Assembly (NCBI GenBank): GCA_963831005.1
Contig: CAWHOW010000042.1
Coordinates: 1-64,000, forward strand
Length of the DNA stretch: 64,000 nucleotides
Direction of reading: 5' to 3'
From: CAWHOW01 sp963831005
GTDB taxonomy: Bacteria; Bacteroidota; Bacteroidia; Bacteroidales; CG2-30-32-10
Position numbers and translations under genes: made by a program. Below are positions 55,448-62,983 of the stretch, piece after piece; position 1 is the first letter of the stretch, and every line of letters begins with the position of its first letter. The notes beneath the pieces are model-generated. The model was given only the letters and a program-made list of their open reading frames with translations, was not told where the DNA came from and searched no databases.

Positions 55448-55873
55448 ATGAGCAAAGTTGAGCTGATTGATATAACAGAAGTAAAAGTGAGGTTTAGTGA
55501 AGTGGATTCCATGCATGTTGTATGGCATGGAAACTATGTAAAATACCTTGAAGACGGACGTGAAGCTTTTGGTGAAAAATATGGTATTCATTACCTCGAT
55601 TTTATTAAAGCAGATATTATAGTCCCTTTGGTCAATATTGAACTTGATTTCAAGTACCCACTGAAGTATGGGGAAAAGGCTATTGTTCAGACAAAATATG
55701 TTGATAGTGAAGCTGCAAAATTGATATTTGAATATATTATTTCAAGGAGTTCAAATAACGAAGTTGTAGCTATGGCAAGGAGCACTCAAGTATTCCTTAA
55801 CCGAAACATGGAGCTATTATTGACCTTCCCTGATTTTTTTCTCAATTGGAAACAAAAGATGTTACTTCTTTAA
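55448..55873 (+). CDS. Acyl thioesterase, 4HBT hot-dog fold
   Basis: 141 residues. Family motif VRFSEVDSMHVVWHGNYVKY LEDGREAF contains the conserved Asp and the 'D.-.H..Y..yfe.aR' pattern of 4-hydroxybenzoyl-CoA-type thioesterases. VPLVNIELDFKYPLKYGEKA IV is the core strand pair. Hydrolyses acyl-CoA or acyl-ACP thioesters. First gene of a nine-gene plus-strand cluster whose other members are ketosynthases and an ACP, so it may release or edit chains on the ACP. Gap to the next gene 29 bp. Confidence 0.9.
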   Translation: MSKVELIDITEVKVRFSEVDSMHVVWHGNYVKYLEDGREAFGEKYGIHYLDFIKADIIVPLVNIELDFKYPLKYGEKAIVQTKYVDSEAAKLIFEYIISRSSNNEVVAMARSTQVFLNRNMELLLTFPDFFLNWKQKMLLL

Positions 55874-55902
55874 AAAGGCGCTATCGATAATTCCTTTGAA
55901 AA

Positions 55903-57048
55903 ATGAGTGAAGTTTATATTGCCGCCGAAAATATTATAACATCTTTGGGTTTTACCACCGAAGATAATTGCAATGAAATAAAGAAAGGTTCATCAGGAAT
56001 TTCTTTGATTGACGATCCGAAACTTTCTCCGAATAAATTTTATGCCTCATTAGTTGATTCAGATGATATTTCATCCAGATTCAGGAATTTTGATGATCCT
56101 AATAAATACACACGGTTTGAAAAGATAGCTATTCTTTCCATAAAAGATGCTATAAGCAAAACTAGCATTGATGTCACTAATCCTAAAACTCTATTTATTC
56201 TTTCCACAACGAAAGGAAACATTGATGTTTTGGAAAAGGAGAAGTATTTGCAGTTTGGAGAGAAGCGACTTTTCCTGCATGAAACGGCAAAGCTTATTCA
56301 AAAATATTTTGGAAATCCGAACACACCAATGGTAATTTCAAATGCCTGTGTTTCAGGAGTGATTGCTATCATTGCAGGAAGTATGATGATACGTTCGGGG
56401 AGATACGATAATGTTGTAATAACCGGAGCCGATATACTATCCAAATTTGTTATCTCGGGATTTCAGTCATTCCAATCATTAAGCAACGGTCAGTGTAGAC
56501 CATTTGATAAAACAAGAGATGGTTTGAGCTTGGGAGACGGCTGTGCTACTATTATTTTAACATCAAATAAAAACATTGCAAAATATCCACACATAGTTGT
56601 TGGGAATGGGTCTTCAAGCAACGATGCTAATCATATCTCAGGACCTTCCAGAACAGGTGATGGACTTTATCTTTCAATTAAAAAAACTATAGGTGATTTT
56701 CCAGTAGATAGAATATGTTTTATTTCTGCTCATGGTACTGCAACTCCCTACAATGACGAGATGGAAGCGATTGCCATTACCCGTACAGGATTGGAGAATG
56801 TTCCCGTAAATAGTTTTAAAGGTTACTTCGGACATACGCTTGGCGCTGCCGGAATCATTGAATCAATATTAAGTATTTATTCGCTTAAGAATAATATTTT
56901 ATTCGGAACAGCTGGGTTTATTGAACTTGGAGTTTCCAATAAAATAAATGTTATTGATAAAACCACCCCAAAAGAATTATCCGGTTGCCTGAAAATAGCT
57001 TCAGGTTTTAGCGGTTGTAACGCAAGTGTAATTTTTCATAAAATATGA
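55903..57048 (+). CDS. Beta-ketoacyl-ACP synthase (KAS), complete active site
   Basis: 381 residues. KAS I/II fold with catalytic Cys in ISNACVSGVIAI, His in ISAHGTATPYNDEMEA and Lys/His in SFKGYFGHTLGAAG. Predicted to condense malonyl-ACP units onto a growing acyl chain. In flexirubin/aryl-polyene clusters two or three KAS genes alternate with degenerate partners; this is the first of three here. Its stop overlaps the next start (57045-57048, ATGA), so translation is coupled to the KAS-like protein. Confidence 0.9.
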   Translation: MSEVYIAAENIITSLGFTTEDNCNEIKKGSSGISLIDDPKLSPNKFYASLVDSDDISSRFRNFDDPNKYTRFEKIAILSIKDAISKTSIDVTNPKTLFILSTTKGNIDVLEKEKYLQFGEKRLFLHETAKLIQKYFGNPNTPMVISNACVSGVIAIIAGSMMIRSGRYDNVVITGADILSKFVISGFQSFQSLSNGQCRPFDKTRDGLSLGDGCATIILTSNKNIAKYPHIVVGNGSSSNDANHISGPSRTGDGLYLSIKKTIGDFPVDRICFISAHGTATPYNDEMEAIAITRTGLENVPVNSFKGYFGHTLGAAGIIESILSIYSLKNNILFGTAGFIELGVSNKINVIDKTTPKELSGCLKIASGFSGCNASVIFHKI

Positions 57049-57671
57049 AAGAACATCATATTATAAAAAGTGTTTGCAAGATAAGGAACAATAAAATTTT
57101 TCTGAATGATGATTTGTTATTCAGTAATGAGGATAGTGTTGCTCCATCTGATTTTATGAAAAACACATATAAGAATTTTCAGGTAAATTATCCTAAATTT
57201 TTCAAAATGGATAATTTAAGCAAACTTGGGTTTCTTACTGCTGAGATTCTTATTAGCAAAAATAAATTATCCTCTTGGAATTCAGAAGAAACAGGTGTTG
57301 TAATTGCAAATTCATCCTCCTCGCTTGATACGGATAAATTATATAATGAAACTATTAAAGACGATGAAAATTATTTCCCAAGTCCTGCCGTTTTTGTTTA
57401 TACACTTCCCAATATTGTTATCGGAGAAATTTGTATCAGGCATAAAATTACGGGAGAAGGTACTTTTTTTATAAGCGAGAAATTTGATCCAGATCTTATT
57501 TGCAATTATGTCTCTGATCTATTTGCATTCGGCAAAGTGAAACAATGCATAACAGGATGGGTTGATTTTCTGGCTGATAAATACGATGCTGTACTTTATT
57601 TAATTAAAGAGGATCAGGGTGATAGAATCAGTAGGAATATATTTAATCCAGAAAATATCTTACAATTATAA
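57045..57671 (+). CDS. Degenerate ketosynthase-like protein, N-terminal half only
   Basis: 208 residues, about half a KAS. Thiolase-type N-terminal wording is present (LGFLTAEILISKNKL, EETGVVIANSSSSLDTDKLY, SPAVFVYTLPNIVIGEICIR HKITGEGTFF), but at the place of the nucleophile the chain reads HKITGEGTFF, with no Cys, and the His-containing C-terminal half is absent. Translationally coupled to the active KAS before it, so it may act as a chain-length-factor-like partner. No frameshift is evident, so the short form seems genuine. Confidence 0.75.
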   Translation: MKEHHIIKSVCKIRNNKIFLNDDLLFSNEDSVAPSDFMKNTYKNFQVNYPKFFKMDNLSKLGFLTAEILISKNKLSSWNSEETGVVIANSSSSLDTDKLYNETIKDDENYFPSPAVFVYTLPNIVIGEICIRHKITGEGTFFISEKFDPDLICNYVSDLFAFGKVKQCITGWVDFLADKYDAVLYLIKEDQGDRISRNIFNPENILQL

Positions 57672-57700
57672 TCATGATTATAACATTAAAACCCAATTAT

Positions 57701-57958
57701 ATGGAAGAATTAATAGAAAAGTTAAAGAAAGAAATTATTGAAGCGCTAAACCTTGAAGAGATCAATGTTGAAGATATAAAAGCTGATGCTCCTCTCTTTA
57801 TGGAAGGTTTGGGCCTTGATTCGATAGATGCTCTTGAACTCACCGTATTGCTTGAAAAGAAATACGGACTGAAAATTAAGACCGCTGAAGAAGGAAAGAA
57901 AATATTATTCTCCGTAAAATCTATGGCAGAATATATTCAACAAAATCAAAAGAAATAG
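57701..57958 (+). CDS. Acyl carrier protein
   Basis: 85 residues from ATG 57701 (MEELIEKLKKEIIEALNLEE); a start at 57674 is possible but adds an atypical leader. The phosphopantetheine site is intact: GLGLDSIDALELTVLLEKKY with Ser as attachment. Acidic, helical, standard ACP length. Dedicated carrier for the polyene-lipid chain in this cluster. It is 2 nt from the next gene (GTG start). Confidence 0.95.
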   Translation: MEELIEKLKKEIIEALNLEEINVEDIKADAPLFMEGLGLDSIDALELTVLLEKKYGLKIKTAEEGKKILFSVKSMAEYIQQNQKK

Positions 57959-57960
57959 TA

Positions 57961-59166
57961 GTGAGCCAAAAGGTATTTGTTACTGGTATCGGGATAATTT
58001 CAGCTATTGGCAATAATGTCGATGAGACGCTTGAGTCCGTTTATCTAGGAAGATCAGGACTAGGATTTTCTGAATTCTTATCTACCAGATTTACAAACGA
58101 AATACCTGTTGCCGAAGTGAAGCTTTCAAATGAAAAACTTAGAGAAAATTTGGGCTTACATTCTTCACAATCCTACACCCGCACGGCATTGTTGGGTTTA
58201 CACGCGGCAAAAGAAGCTATGGTCGATGCAAGGATTGAAAATATTACTGATGCAAAGACTGGACTTATTTCTGCTACATCAGTTGGCGGAATGGATAGAA
58301 GCGAGATATTTTTTAAGGAATTTTTACGCGATAACAAAAAAGGCAGGTTACGAAATATAATTGGTCATGATTGTGGTGAAAGCACAGAAAAGATTGCAGA
58401 TTACTTCAATATTAAGGACTTTGTAACTACTATTAGTACGGCTTGTTCCTCATCAGCAAACTCTATTATGTTGGGTGCAAGACTGATTAAAAATAATATT
58501 CTTGACAGAGTAATTGTTGGCGGAGTTGATGCTTTAACAAGCTTTACTTTAAATGGTTTTAATTCATTAATGATACTTGACCGTCAGCCCTGTCGACCAT
58601 TTGATGAAACACGTAGCGGATTAAATTTAGGTGAAGGTGCAGGATTTCTTGTGTTGGAATCCGAGCGTTTACATGAAAAAAAGAATAAACCAGTTTATTG
58701 TGAAGTTAAAGGTTATGGAAATGCCTGTGATGCGTACCATCAAACAGCTTCTTCACCCGATGGGGATGGTGCAAAACTTGCTATATTGAAAGCTCTAAAA
58801 ACTGCTGGTATAGCGTCTGGTGAAATAAGTTATATAAATGTACATGGAACGGGAACTCCAAACAATGATCTATCAGAAGGGATAGCAATTGAAAATATTT
58901 TTGGATCCTCTGTTCCTTATTTTAGTTCTACCAAATCATTAACAGGTCATACTTTGGGTGCTTCCGGTGCAATCGAAGCAGTGCTTAGCATCTTGTCTAT
59001 CAAGCATAATTTGATCTTTCCGAATCTGAATTTCTCCAAGCCAATGAGCGAATTAAAAATTGCTCCTGTTACCCATTTAATTAAGAATTCAGAAGTTGAA
59101 AATGTTCTCTCGAATTCATTCGGTTTCGGGGGAAATAATACTTCACTTATATTTTCGAGATGCTAA
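57961..59166 (+). CDS. Beta-ketoacyl-ACP synthase II-type (FabF-like)
   Basis: 401 residues from GTG 57961 directly after the ACP stop. Full FabF signature: VFVTGIGIISAIGNNVDETL, catalytic Cys in TTISTACSSSANSIMLGA, RPFDETRSGLNLGEGAGFLV LE, His in INVHGTGTPNNDLSEG and Lys/His in FSSTKSLTGHTLGASGAIEA. Main elongating condensing enzyme of the cluster. Overlaps the following KAS-like gene by 7 nt, implying coupled expression. Confidence 0.95.
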   Translation: MSQKVFVTGIGIISAIGNNVDETLESVYLGRSGLGFSEFLSTRFTNEIPVAEVKLSNEKLRENLGLHSSQSYTRTALLGLHAAKEAMVDARIENITDAKTGLISATSVGGMDRSEIFFKEFLRDNKKGRLRNIIGHDCGESTEKIADYFNIKDFVTTISTACSSSANSIMLGARLIKNNILDRVIVGGVDALTSFTLNGFNSLMILDRQPCRPFDETRSGLNLGEGAGFLVLESERLHEKKNKPVYCEVKGYGNACDAYHQTASSPDGDGAKLAILKALKTAGIASGEISYINVHGTGTPNNDLSEGIAIENIFGSSVPYFSSTKSLTGHTLGASGAIEAVLSILSIKHNLIFPNLNFSKPMSELKIAPVTHLIKNSEVENVLSNSFGFGGNNTSLIFSRC

Positions 59167-60242
59167 AGACAGAAGCATTTATAAACGGCATGTCATGCAT
59201 ATCTCCGCAGCAAACTATCAATAGCAGTGGTATTCCAGATGATATAACGGGGTTAGGAGATGCACCGTATTTAAAATGTATTGAACCTATATATAAAAAA
59301 TACATCGATCCGATGGCCGCCCGTAGAATGAGCCGCCTGGTAAAAATGGGGATATATACTGCAAAATCATGTTTGGAAAATGCCCTAATTGAGAATCCGG
59401 ATGCAATAATAACTGGAACAGGCTTGGGATGTGTAGAGGATACTGAGAAATTTCTTTCTTCAATAATTCTGAATGAAGAAAATCTTTTAAACCCTACGCC
59501 ATTTATTCAATCAACACACAATACTATCAGCTCGCAGATTTCATTGAATTTGAAATGCCATTCATATAATATTACATATGCGCACAGGGGACTTTCTTTT
59601 GAGAGTGCTTTGTTAGATAGTATTTTAATGTTGAGAGAGGAAACAGCTGAAAAAGTTTTAATTGGAAGTGCTGATGAAATTACACCTAAAGCTTTTACAA
59701 TTACAAACCGGATGGGCTATTGGAAAACAGGTAACCTCAACAATCTTAATCTACTTAGCAGTACTACAAAGGGAACTATTGCTGGCGAAGGTTCCGCTTT
59801 TTTCCTTTTATCAAATAATCCTATACAAACATCTTTTGCAAAGATCTGCTCAGTTGAAACATTTTCATATTTAATGGATACTGAGTCTATAAAAGAAAGT
59901 GTTGAATCATTTTTACAAAATAATAATATTGAAATAAATGATATTGATTTAGTTTTGTTGGGAATTAACGGGGACAACAGGTTCGACCATCTTTATTATG
60001 AGCTTACAAAAACAATTTTCGAAAATAATGCATGTGCTTATTTCAAACATCTTTGCGGAGAATATCATACAGCTTTATCCTTTGCTTTATGGATGGCTGC
60101 CTCTATTTTGAAAGAACAAAGTATTCCTGATTTTATCAGAATAAATAATGTACAAGAGAGCAAATTGAAAAATATTTTAATTTACAACAATTACAGGAAT
60201 CTAAGTCATTCGTTCATCTTATTAAAATATGTCAAATTATAA
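59160..60242 (+). CDS. Ketosynthase-like protein lacking the catalytic Cys
   Basis: 360 residues of KAS fold. In place of TACSSS the sequence reads NITYAHRGLSFESALLDSIL (no Cys), and the HGTGT motif is absent; a single His is kept in CGEYHTALSFALWMA. These losses resemble chain-length factors that pair with an active KAS to set product size, so it probably forms a heterodimer with the FabF-like protein encoded upstream. Starts MLKTEAFINGMSCISPQQTI. Overlaps the deacetylase gene by 14 nt. Confidence 0.85.
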   Translation: MLKTEAFINGMSCISPQQTINSSGIPDDITGLGDAPYLKCIEPIYKKYIDPMAARRMSRLVKMGIYTAKSCLENALIENPDAIITGTGLGCVEDTEKFLSSIILNEENLLNPTPFIQSTHNTISSQISLNLKCHSYNITYAHRGLSFESALLDSILMLREETAEKVLIGSADEITPKAFTITNRMGYWKTGNLNNLNLLSSTTKGTIAGEGSAFFLLSNNPIQTSFAKICSVETFSYLMDTESIKESVESFLQNNNIEINDIDLVLLGINGDNRFDHLYYELTKTIFENNACAYFKHLCGEYHTALSFALWMAASILKEQSIPDFIRINNVQESKLKNILIYNNYRNLSHSFILLKYVKL

Positions 60243-61014
60243 AATTGCAAATATTATTTTCATTTTGGCTATTGTATTATCTATTACCATATATGCATTC
60301 ATTTCATTTTATGCCATTTACTTTATAGTTGCTTTTATTTGTTTCTACATCTTTTTTCTTATATATGGCTCTATTGATTTTCGTCTTATGTTTTATATTA
60401 AAACGGTTTATCACTTAAAAACAAATGAAAGAGTTATTGCCATTTCATTTGACGATGGTCCAGCCGTTAGAACAGAGCAGATTTTAGACTTATTAAATAA
60501 ATATGATATAAAAGCTTCGTTTTTTTTAGTGGGTAAACAAATAGAAAAATATGTAAACACATTAAAAAGAATTGATAAAGAAGGGCACCTTATTGGAAAT
60601 CACAGCTACACACATCATTTCTGGTTTGATATGTATTCAGCAAAGCGAATGACAGAAGAATTGAAAAGAACAGAAGAGATTATAGAAAATAATATTTTTA
60701 AGAAAGTAAAATTATTCAGGCCTCCCTATGGTGTAACAAATCCTGCTTTAAGAAAAGCAGTATCCAAAATGAATTATACTTCTGTTGGCTGGTCGTTGAA
60801 ATCAAGAGATACTGTTATCAAAAACAGACAAAAAATGGAGAAAAGACTTCGACATAAGATAAGACCTGGTTCTGTTGTATTGTTTCATGATACTAGTCCG
60901 GAAATTGTTGAGGTTCTTAAATTTTTTATTGATTATGTGCGCCAGTGCAATTATAAAATTATAAGACTTGATGAGCTACTTAATATTCATGCATATGAAC
61001 AGGCAGATAATTAA
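60229..61014 (+). CDS. Polysaccharide deacetylase (NodB-domain) membrane protein
   Basis: 261 residues: two N-terminal transmembrane segments (about 5-50), then a NodB domain with motif 1 ISFDDGPAV (catalytic Asp and metal Asp), motif 2 GNHSYTHHF (metal His pair), motif 3 LFRPPYGVTNPALRKA and VVLFHDTSPEIVEVLK (last motif with His-Asp). Members deacetylate N-acetyl sugars; here it may deacetylate a lipid-linked or glycosylated cluster product. I recall NodB proteins in flexirubin-type clusters of Bacteroidota. Extensive overlaps on both sides place it inside the operon. Confidence 0.9.
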   Translation: MSNYKIANIIFILAIVLSITIYAFISFYAIYFIVAFICFYIFFLIYGSIDFRLMFYIKTVYHLKTNERVIAISFDDGPAVRTEQILDLLNKYDIKASFFLVGKQIEKYVNTLKRIDKEGHLIGNHSYTHHFWFDMYSAKRMTEELKRTEEIIENNIFKKVKLFRPPYGVTNPALRKAVSKMNYTSVGWSLKSRDTVIKNRQKMEKRLRHKIRPGSVVLFHDTSPEIVEVLKFFIDYVRQCNYKIIRLDELLNIHAYEQADN

Positions 61015-61645
61015 TAGAACTTTTTACTTATTTATTTTAATTTTTTATACTGCATTTATTAATGCACAGGAAACTTTTACTGCAATTTCTAATACAGATA
61101 AATTCAAAAGCAGTTTACTAAATGCTTCAAAAAACACAAAGACTATTGAAAGTGAATTTATTCAGGTAAGAAGCATGAGCATGCTTACTGATAAAGTCAC
61201 TTCGAAAGGGCGTTTTTGGTTCAAAAAACCAAACTGCATTAGATGGGAATATACTAGTCCTTATTCCTATCTTATTATTATGTCCCGAAAAAAGGTATTT
61301 ATTAAAGACGATAGTTCAAAAAAGCAATTCGATACCCAATCAAATAAGATGTTCAAAGAACTGGGTGTCCTTATGCTTAGCTTTATTCAGGGAAATATTT
61401 CGGCTACTGAATATGATTATACTACAACTTATTCAGAAAGCAACCTGCATTATTATTTGAAAATGATTCCGTTAATTGCAAAACAAAAGGAAACTCTTTC
61501 GCAAATAGATCTATATTTTGATAAAACAAATTATTCTGTTTCCAATATCAAATTGACCGAACCAGACGGCGATTATATCAGTATTGATTTTGTCAATAAA
61601 ACATTGAATAAAGATATTTCGGATGATGTATTTGATTTTAAATAA
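60989..61645 (+). CDS. LolA-like periplasmic lipid/lipoprotein carrier
   Basis: About 218 residues from ATG 60989 (or 60995), overlapping the deacetylase by 26 nt. Signal region FYLFILIFYTAFINAQ, then a LolA-type half-barrel: ESEFIQVRSMSMLTDKVTSK GRFWFKKPNCIRWEYTSPYS YLIIM, DLYFDKTNYSVSNIKLTEPD GDYISIDF. LolA family proteins carry hydrophobic cargo across the periplasm; in polyene clusters they are thought to ferry the lipid to the outer membrane. This fits the cluster's product being an outer-membrane pigment-like lipid. Confidence 0.88.
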   Translation: MHMNRQIINRTFYLFILIFYTAFINAQETFTAISNTDKFKSSLLNASKNTKTIESEFIQVRSMSMLTDKVTSKGRFWFKKPNCIRWEYTSPYSYLIIMSRKKVFIKDDSSKKQFDTQSNKMFKELGVLMLSFIQGNISATEYDYTTTYSESNLHYYLKMIPLIAKQKETLSQIDLYFDKTNYSVSNIKLTEPDGDYISIDFVNKTLNKDISDDVFDFK

Positions 61646-61698
61646 TTCTAATTCCAAAATGATTATTCGTATTATTGTCAAACAGATTTATTAAGAAA

Positions 61699-62070
61699 AT
61701 GCTACTAAATATTTTTTTTGAAATAGATAATTTGTTTGTGTCGGATGACAGGGCGCATGCAACTGCACAGGCAACTCTTAATCCGAAACATCCCATATTT
61801 GAAGGTCATTTCCCTGAAAGTCCAGTTGTTCCGGGTGTATGTATGATTCAAATGATAAAAGAAATCTTATCAGATATTTTGCATGCAGAAATTATGCTTA
61901 CGAAAAGCTCCGCTATCAAACTTAATAACTTGTTAACACCACTTCAGAATTTAATCATAAATTTTGATTTAAAGATCAATAATATTGACAACAATAATAT
62001 TCACATAAACTGTAAAATATTCTTCGAGGATACTAATTTCTGTAATTTTATCGGAGACTTCAGAATATAG
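61699..62070 (+). CDS. FabZ/FabA-type 3-hydroxyacyl-ACP dehydratase
   Basis: About 123 residues from ATG 61699; a TTG-started extension to 61675 is less likely. Hot-dog dehydratase motif ATLNPKHPIFEGHFPESPVV PGVCMIQMIKE, containing the GHFP...P(V)PG pattern with the catalytic His. Removes water from 3-hydroxyacyl-ACP, creating the conjugated double bonds of a polyene. Last gene of the plus-strand arm. No terminator is visible; the R3 element follows 63 bp downstream. Confidence 0.88.
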   Translation: MLLNIFFEIDNLFVSDDRAHATAQATLNPKHPIFEGHFPESPVVPGVCMIQMIKEILSDILHAEIMLTKSSAIKLNNLLTPLQNLIINFDLKINNIDNNNIHINCKIFFEDTNFCNFIGDFRI

Positions 62071-62132
62071 AAAAGCTTTTTCCTTAACAATTACCTTGCA
62101 TTTACAAATTGAACCGAGAATACAATAAAATT

Positions 62133-62559
62133 AACTGCTTATCTCCTTTAAACAAGTTTACTTTACCACATAGGCACAGTAGAAACATAGTAAAACACAT
62201 AGCCCGATAATACCAATTGCTTCATCGTCCTTATTGAATCTATGTGAAGCCTATGTACCTATGATACTATGTGGTAAACTTAATTTCACGTTTTTAATCT
62301 TTTTATATAGTAATCTATTTATAGGTGGGTTCTAAAAATTTTGTTTTTTAAAATCCTAAGCACTAAACCCTAAATTCTAAATAATTTCAAAATTCAAATG
62401 AGAAAAGCACCAAACATTGAATTAGCAAAGGTTTTGAACATTAAAATTTGTTTATTTGATATTATTTAGAGTTTAGAAATTAGAAATTAGAATTTGTTTT
62501 TAAGAATTATTAGAAGTCCCCTATATTTCATTTTACTTGACCGAAGTGGATAAGCAGTT
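62133..62559 (+). mobile_element. Hairpin element R3, copy 3, carrying nested R1
   Basis: Ends AACTGCTTATC (62133) and GATAAGCAGTT (62559) are perfect inverted repeats; flanks AAAATT at 62127-62132 and 62560-62565 form a 6-bp target duplication. The element proper is about 225 bp; 198 bp of R1 plus 4 bp of duplication are inserted at 62324. The interior has TTTACCACATAGGC and CTATGTGGTAAAC arms. It lies between the convergent ends of the two cluster arms and abuts the stop codon (62564) of the minus-strand dehydratase. Confidence 0.88.
62324..62521 (+). mobile_element. MITE-like element R1, copy 3, nested in R3
   Basis: 198 bp flanked by TATA on both sides (62320-62323, 62522-62525). The R3 copy at 19109-19334 has a single TATA at the matching place, so this is a direct filled/empty site comparison proving insertion with a 4-bp duplication. 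Confidence 0.92.
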
Positions 62560-62563
62560 AAAA

Positions 62564-62983
62564 TTATTGTTTGATGAATATCGTCATGTTGCATTCTGCG
62601 GCAACACTGTTATTTGATACTACCTTACCATGAATAATGCTAAAGCCCATTATCTCATTTTCAATTGTGACTTCTGTCAAAATCTCCGTTAATAAATTTG
62701 GGAGAAAATATATTTTCAAATCTTTTATAGCCCCGATATACCCGATAAGTACTTTTTGTTCGCTATTCTTACTTAGATACCCTATTCTGGCGGCAGCAGT
62801 CTGTGCAATATTTTCTATTAACCCAGGTTCGGTAAAATAACCCTTATCGCAAAATATATTTTCTTCTTTGATGAAGAATCTTGATTTGGTTATCGTTTCA
62901 TTGCATTCGATCAAACGGTCAACCATCATCATAGGCGGCCTTTGCGGTATCAGTTCTTCCGGTTCGAATTGTTCTGGTTTCAT
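62564..62983 (-). CDS. Hot-dog-fold dehydratase-like protein (ApeP/FabZ-like)
   Basis: 139 residues from ATG 62983, which overlaps the upstream TGA as ATGA; a six-codon-longer start at 63001 is less likely. Motifs LIPQRPPMMMVDRLIEC, KEENIFCDKGYFTEPGLIEN IAQTAAARIGY match the dehydratase-like proteins found in aryl-polyene/flexirubin clusters. The usual catalytic His position of FabZ is replaced (YFTEPG instead of HFPxxP), so it may be a pseudoenzyme or use another residue. Translationally coupled to the radical SAM gene. Confidence 0.85.
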   Translation of the reverse strand: MKPEQFEPEELIPQRPPMMMVDRLIECNETITKSRFFIKEENIFCDKGYFTEPGLIENIAQTAAARIGYLSKNSEQKVLIGYIGAIKDLKIYFLPNLLTEILTEVTIENEIMGFSIIHGKVVSNNSVAAECNMTIFIKQ

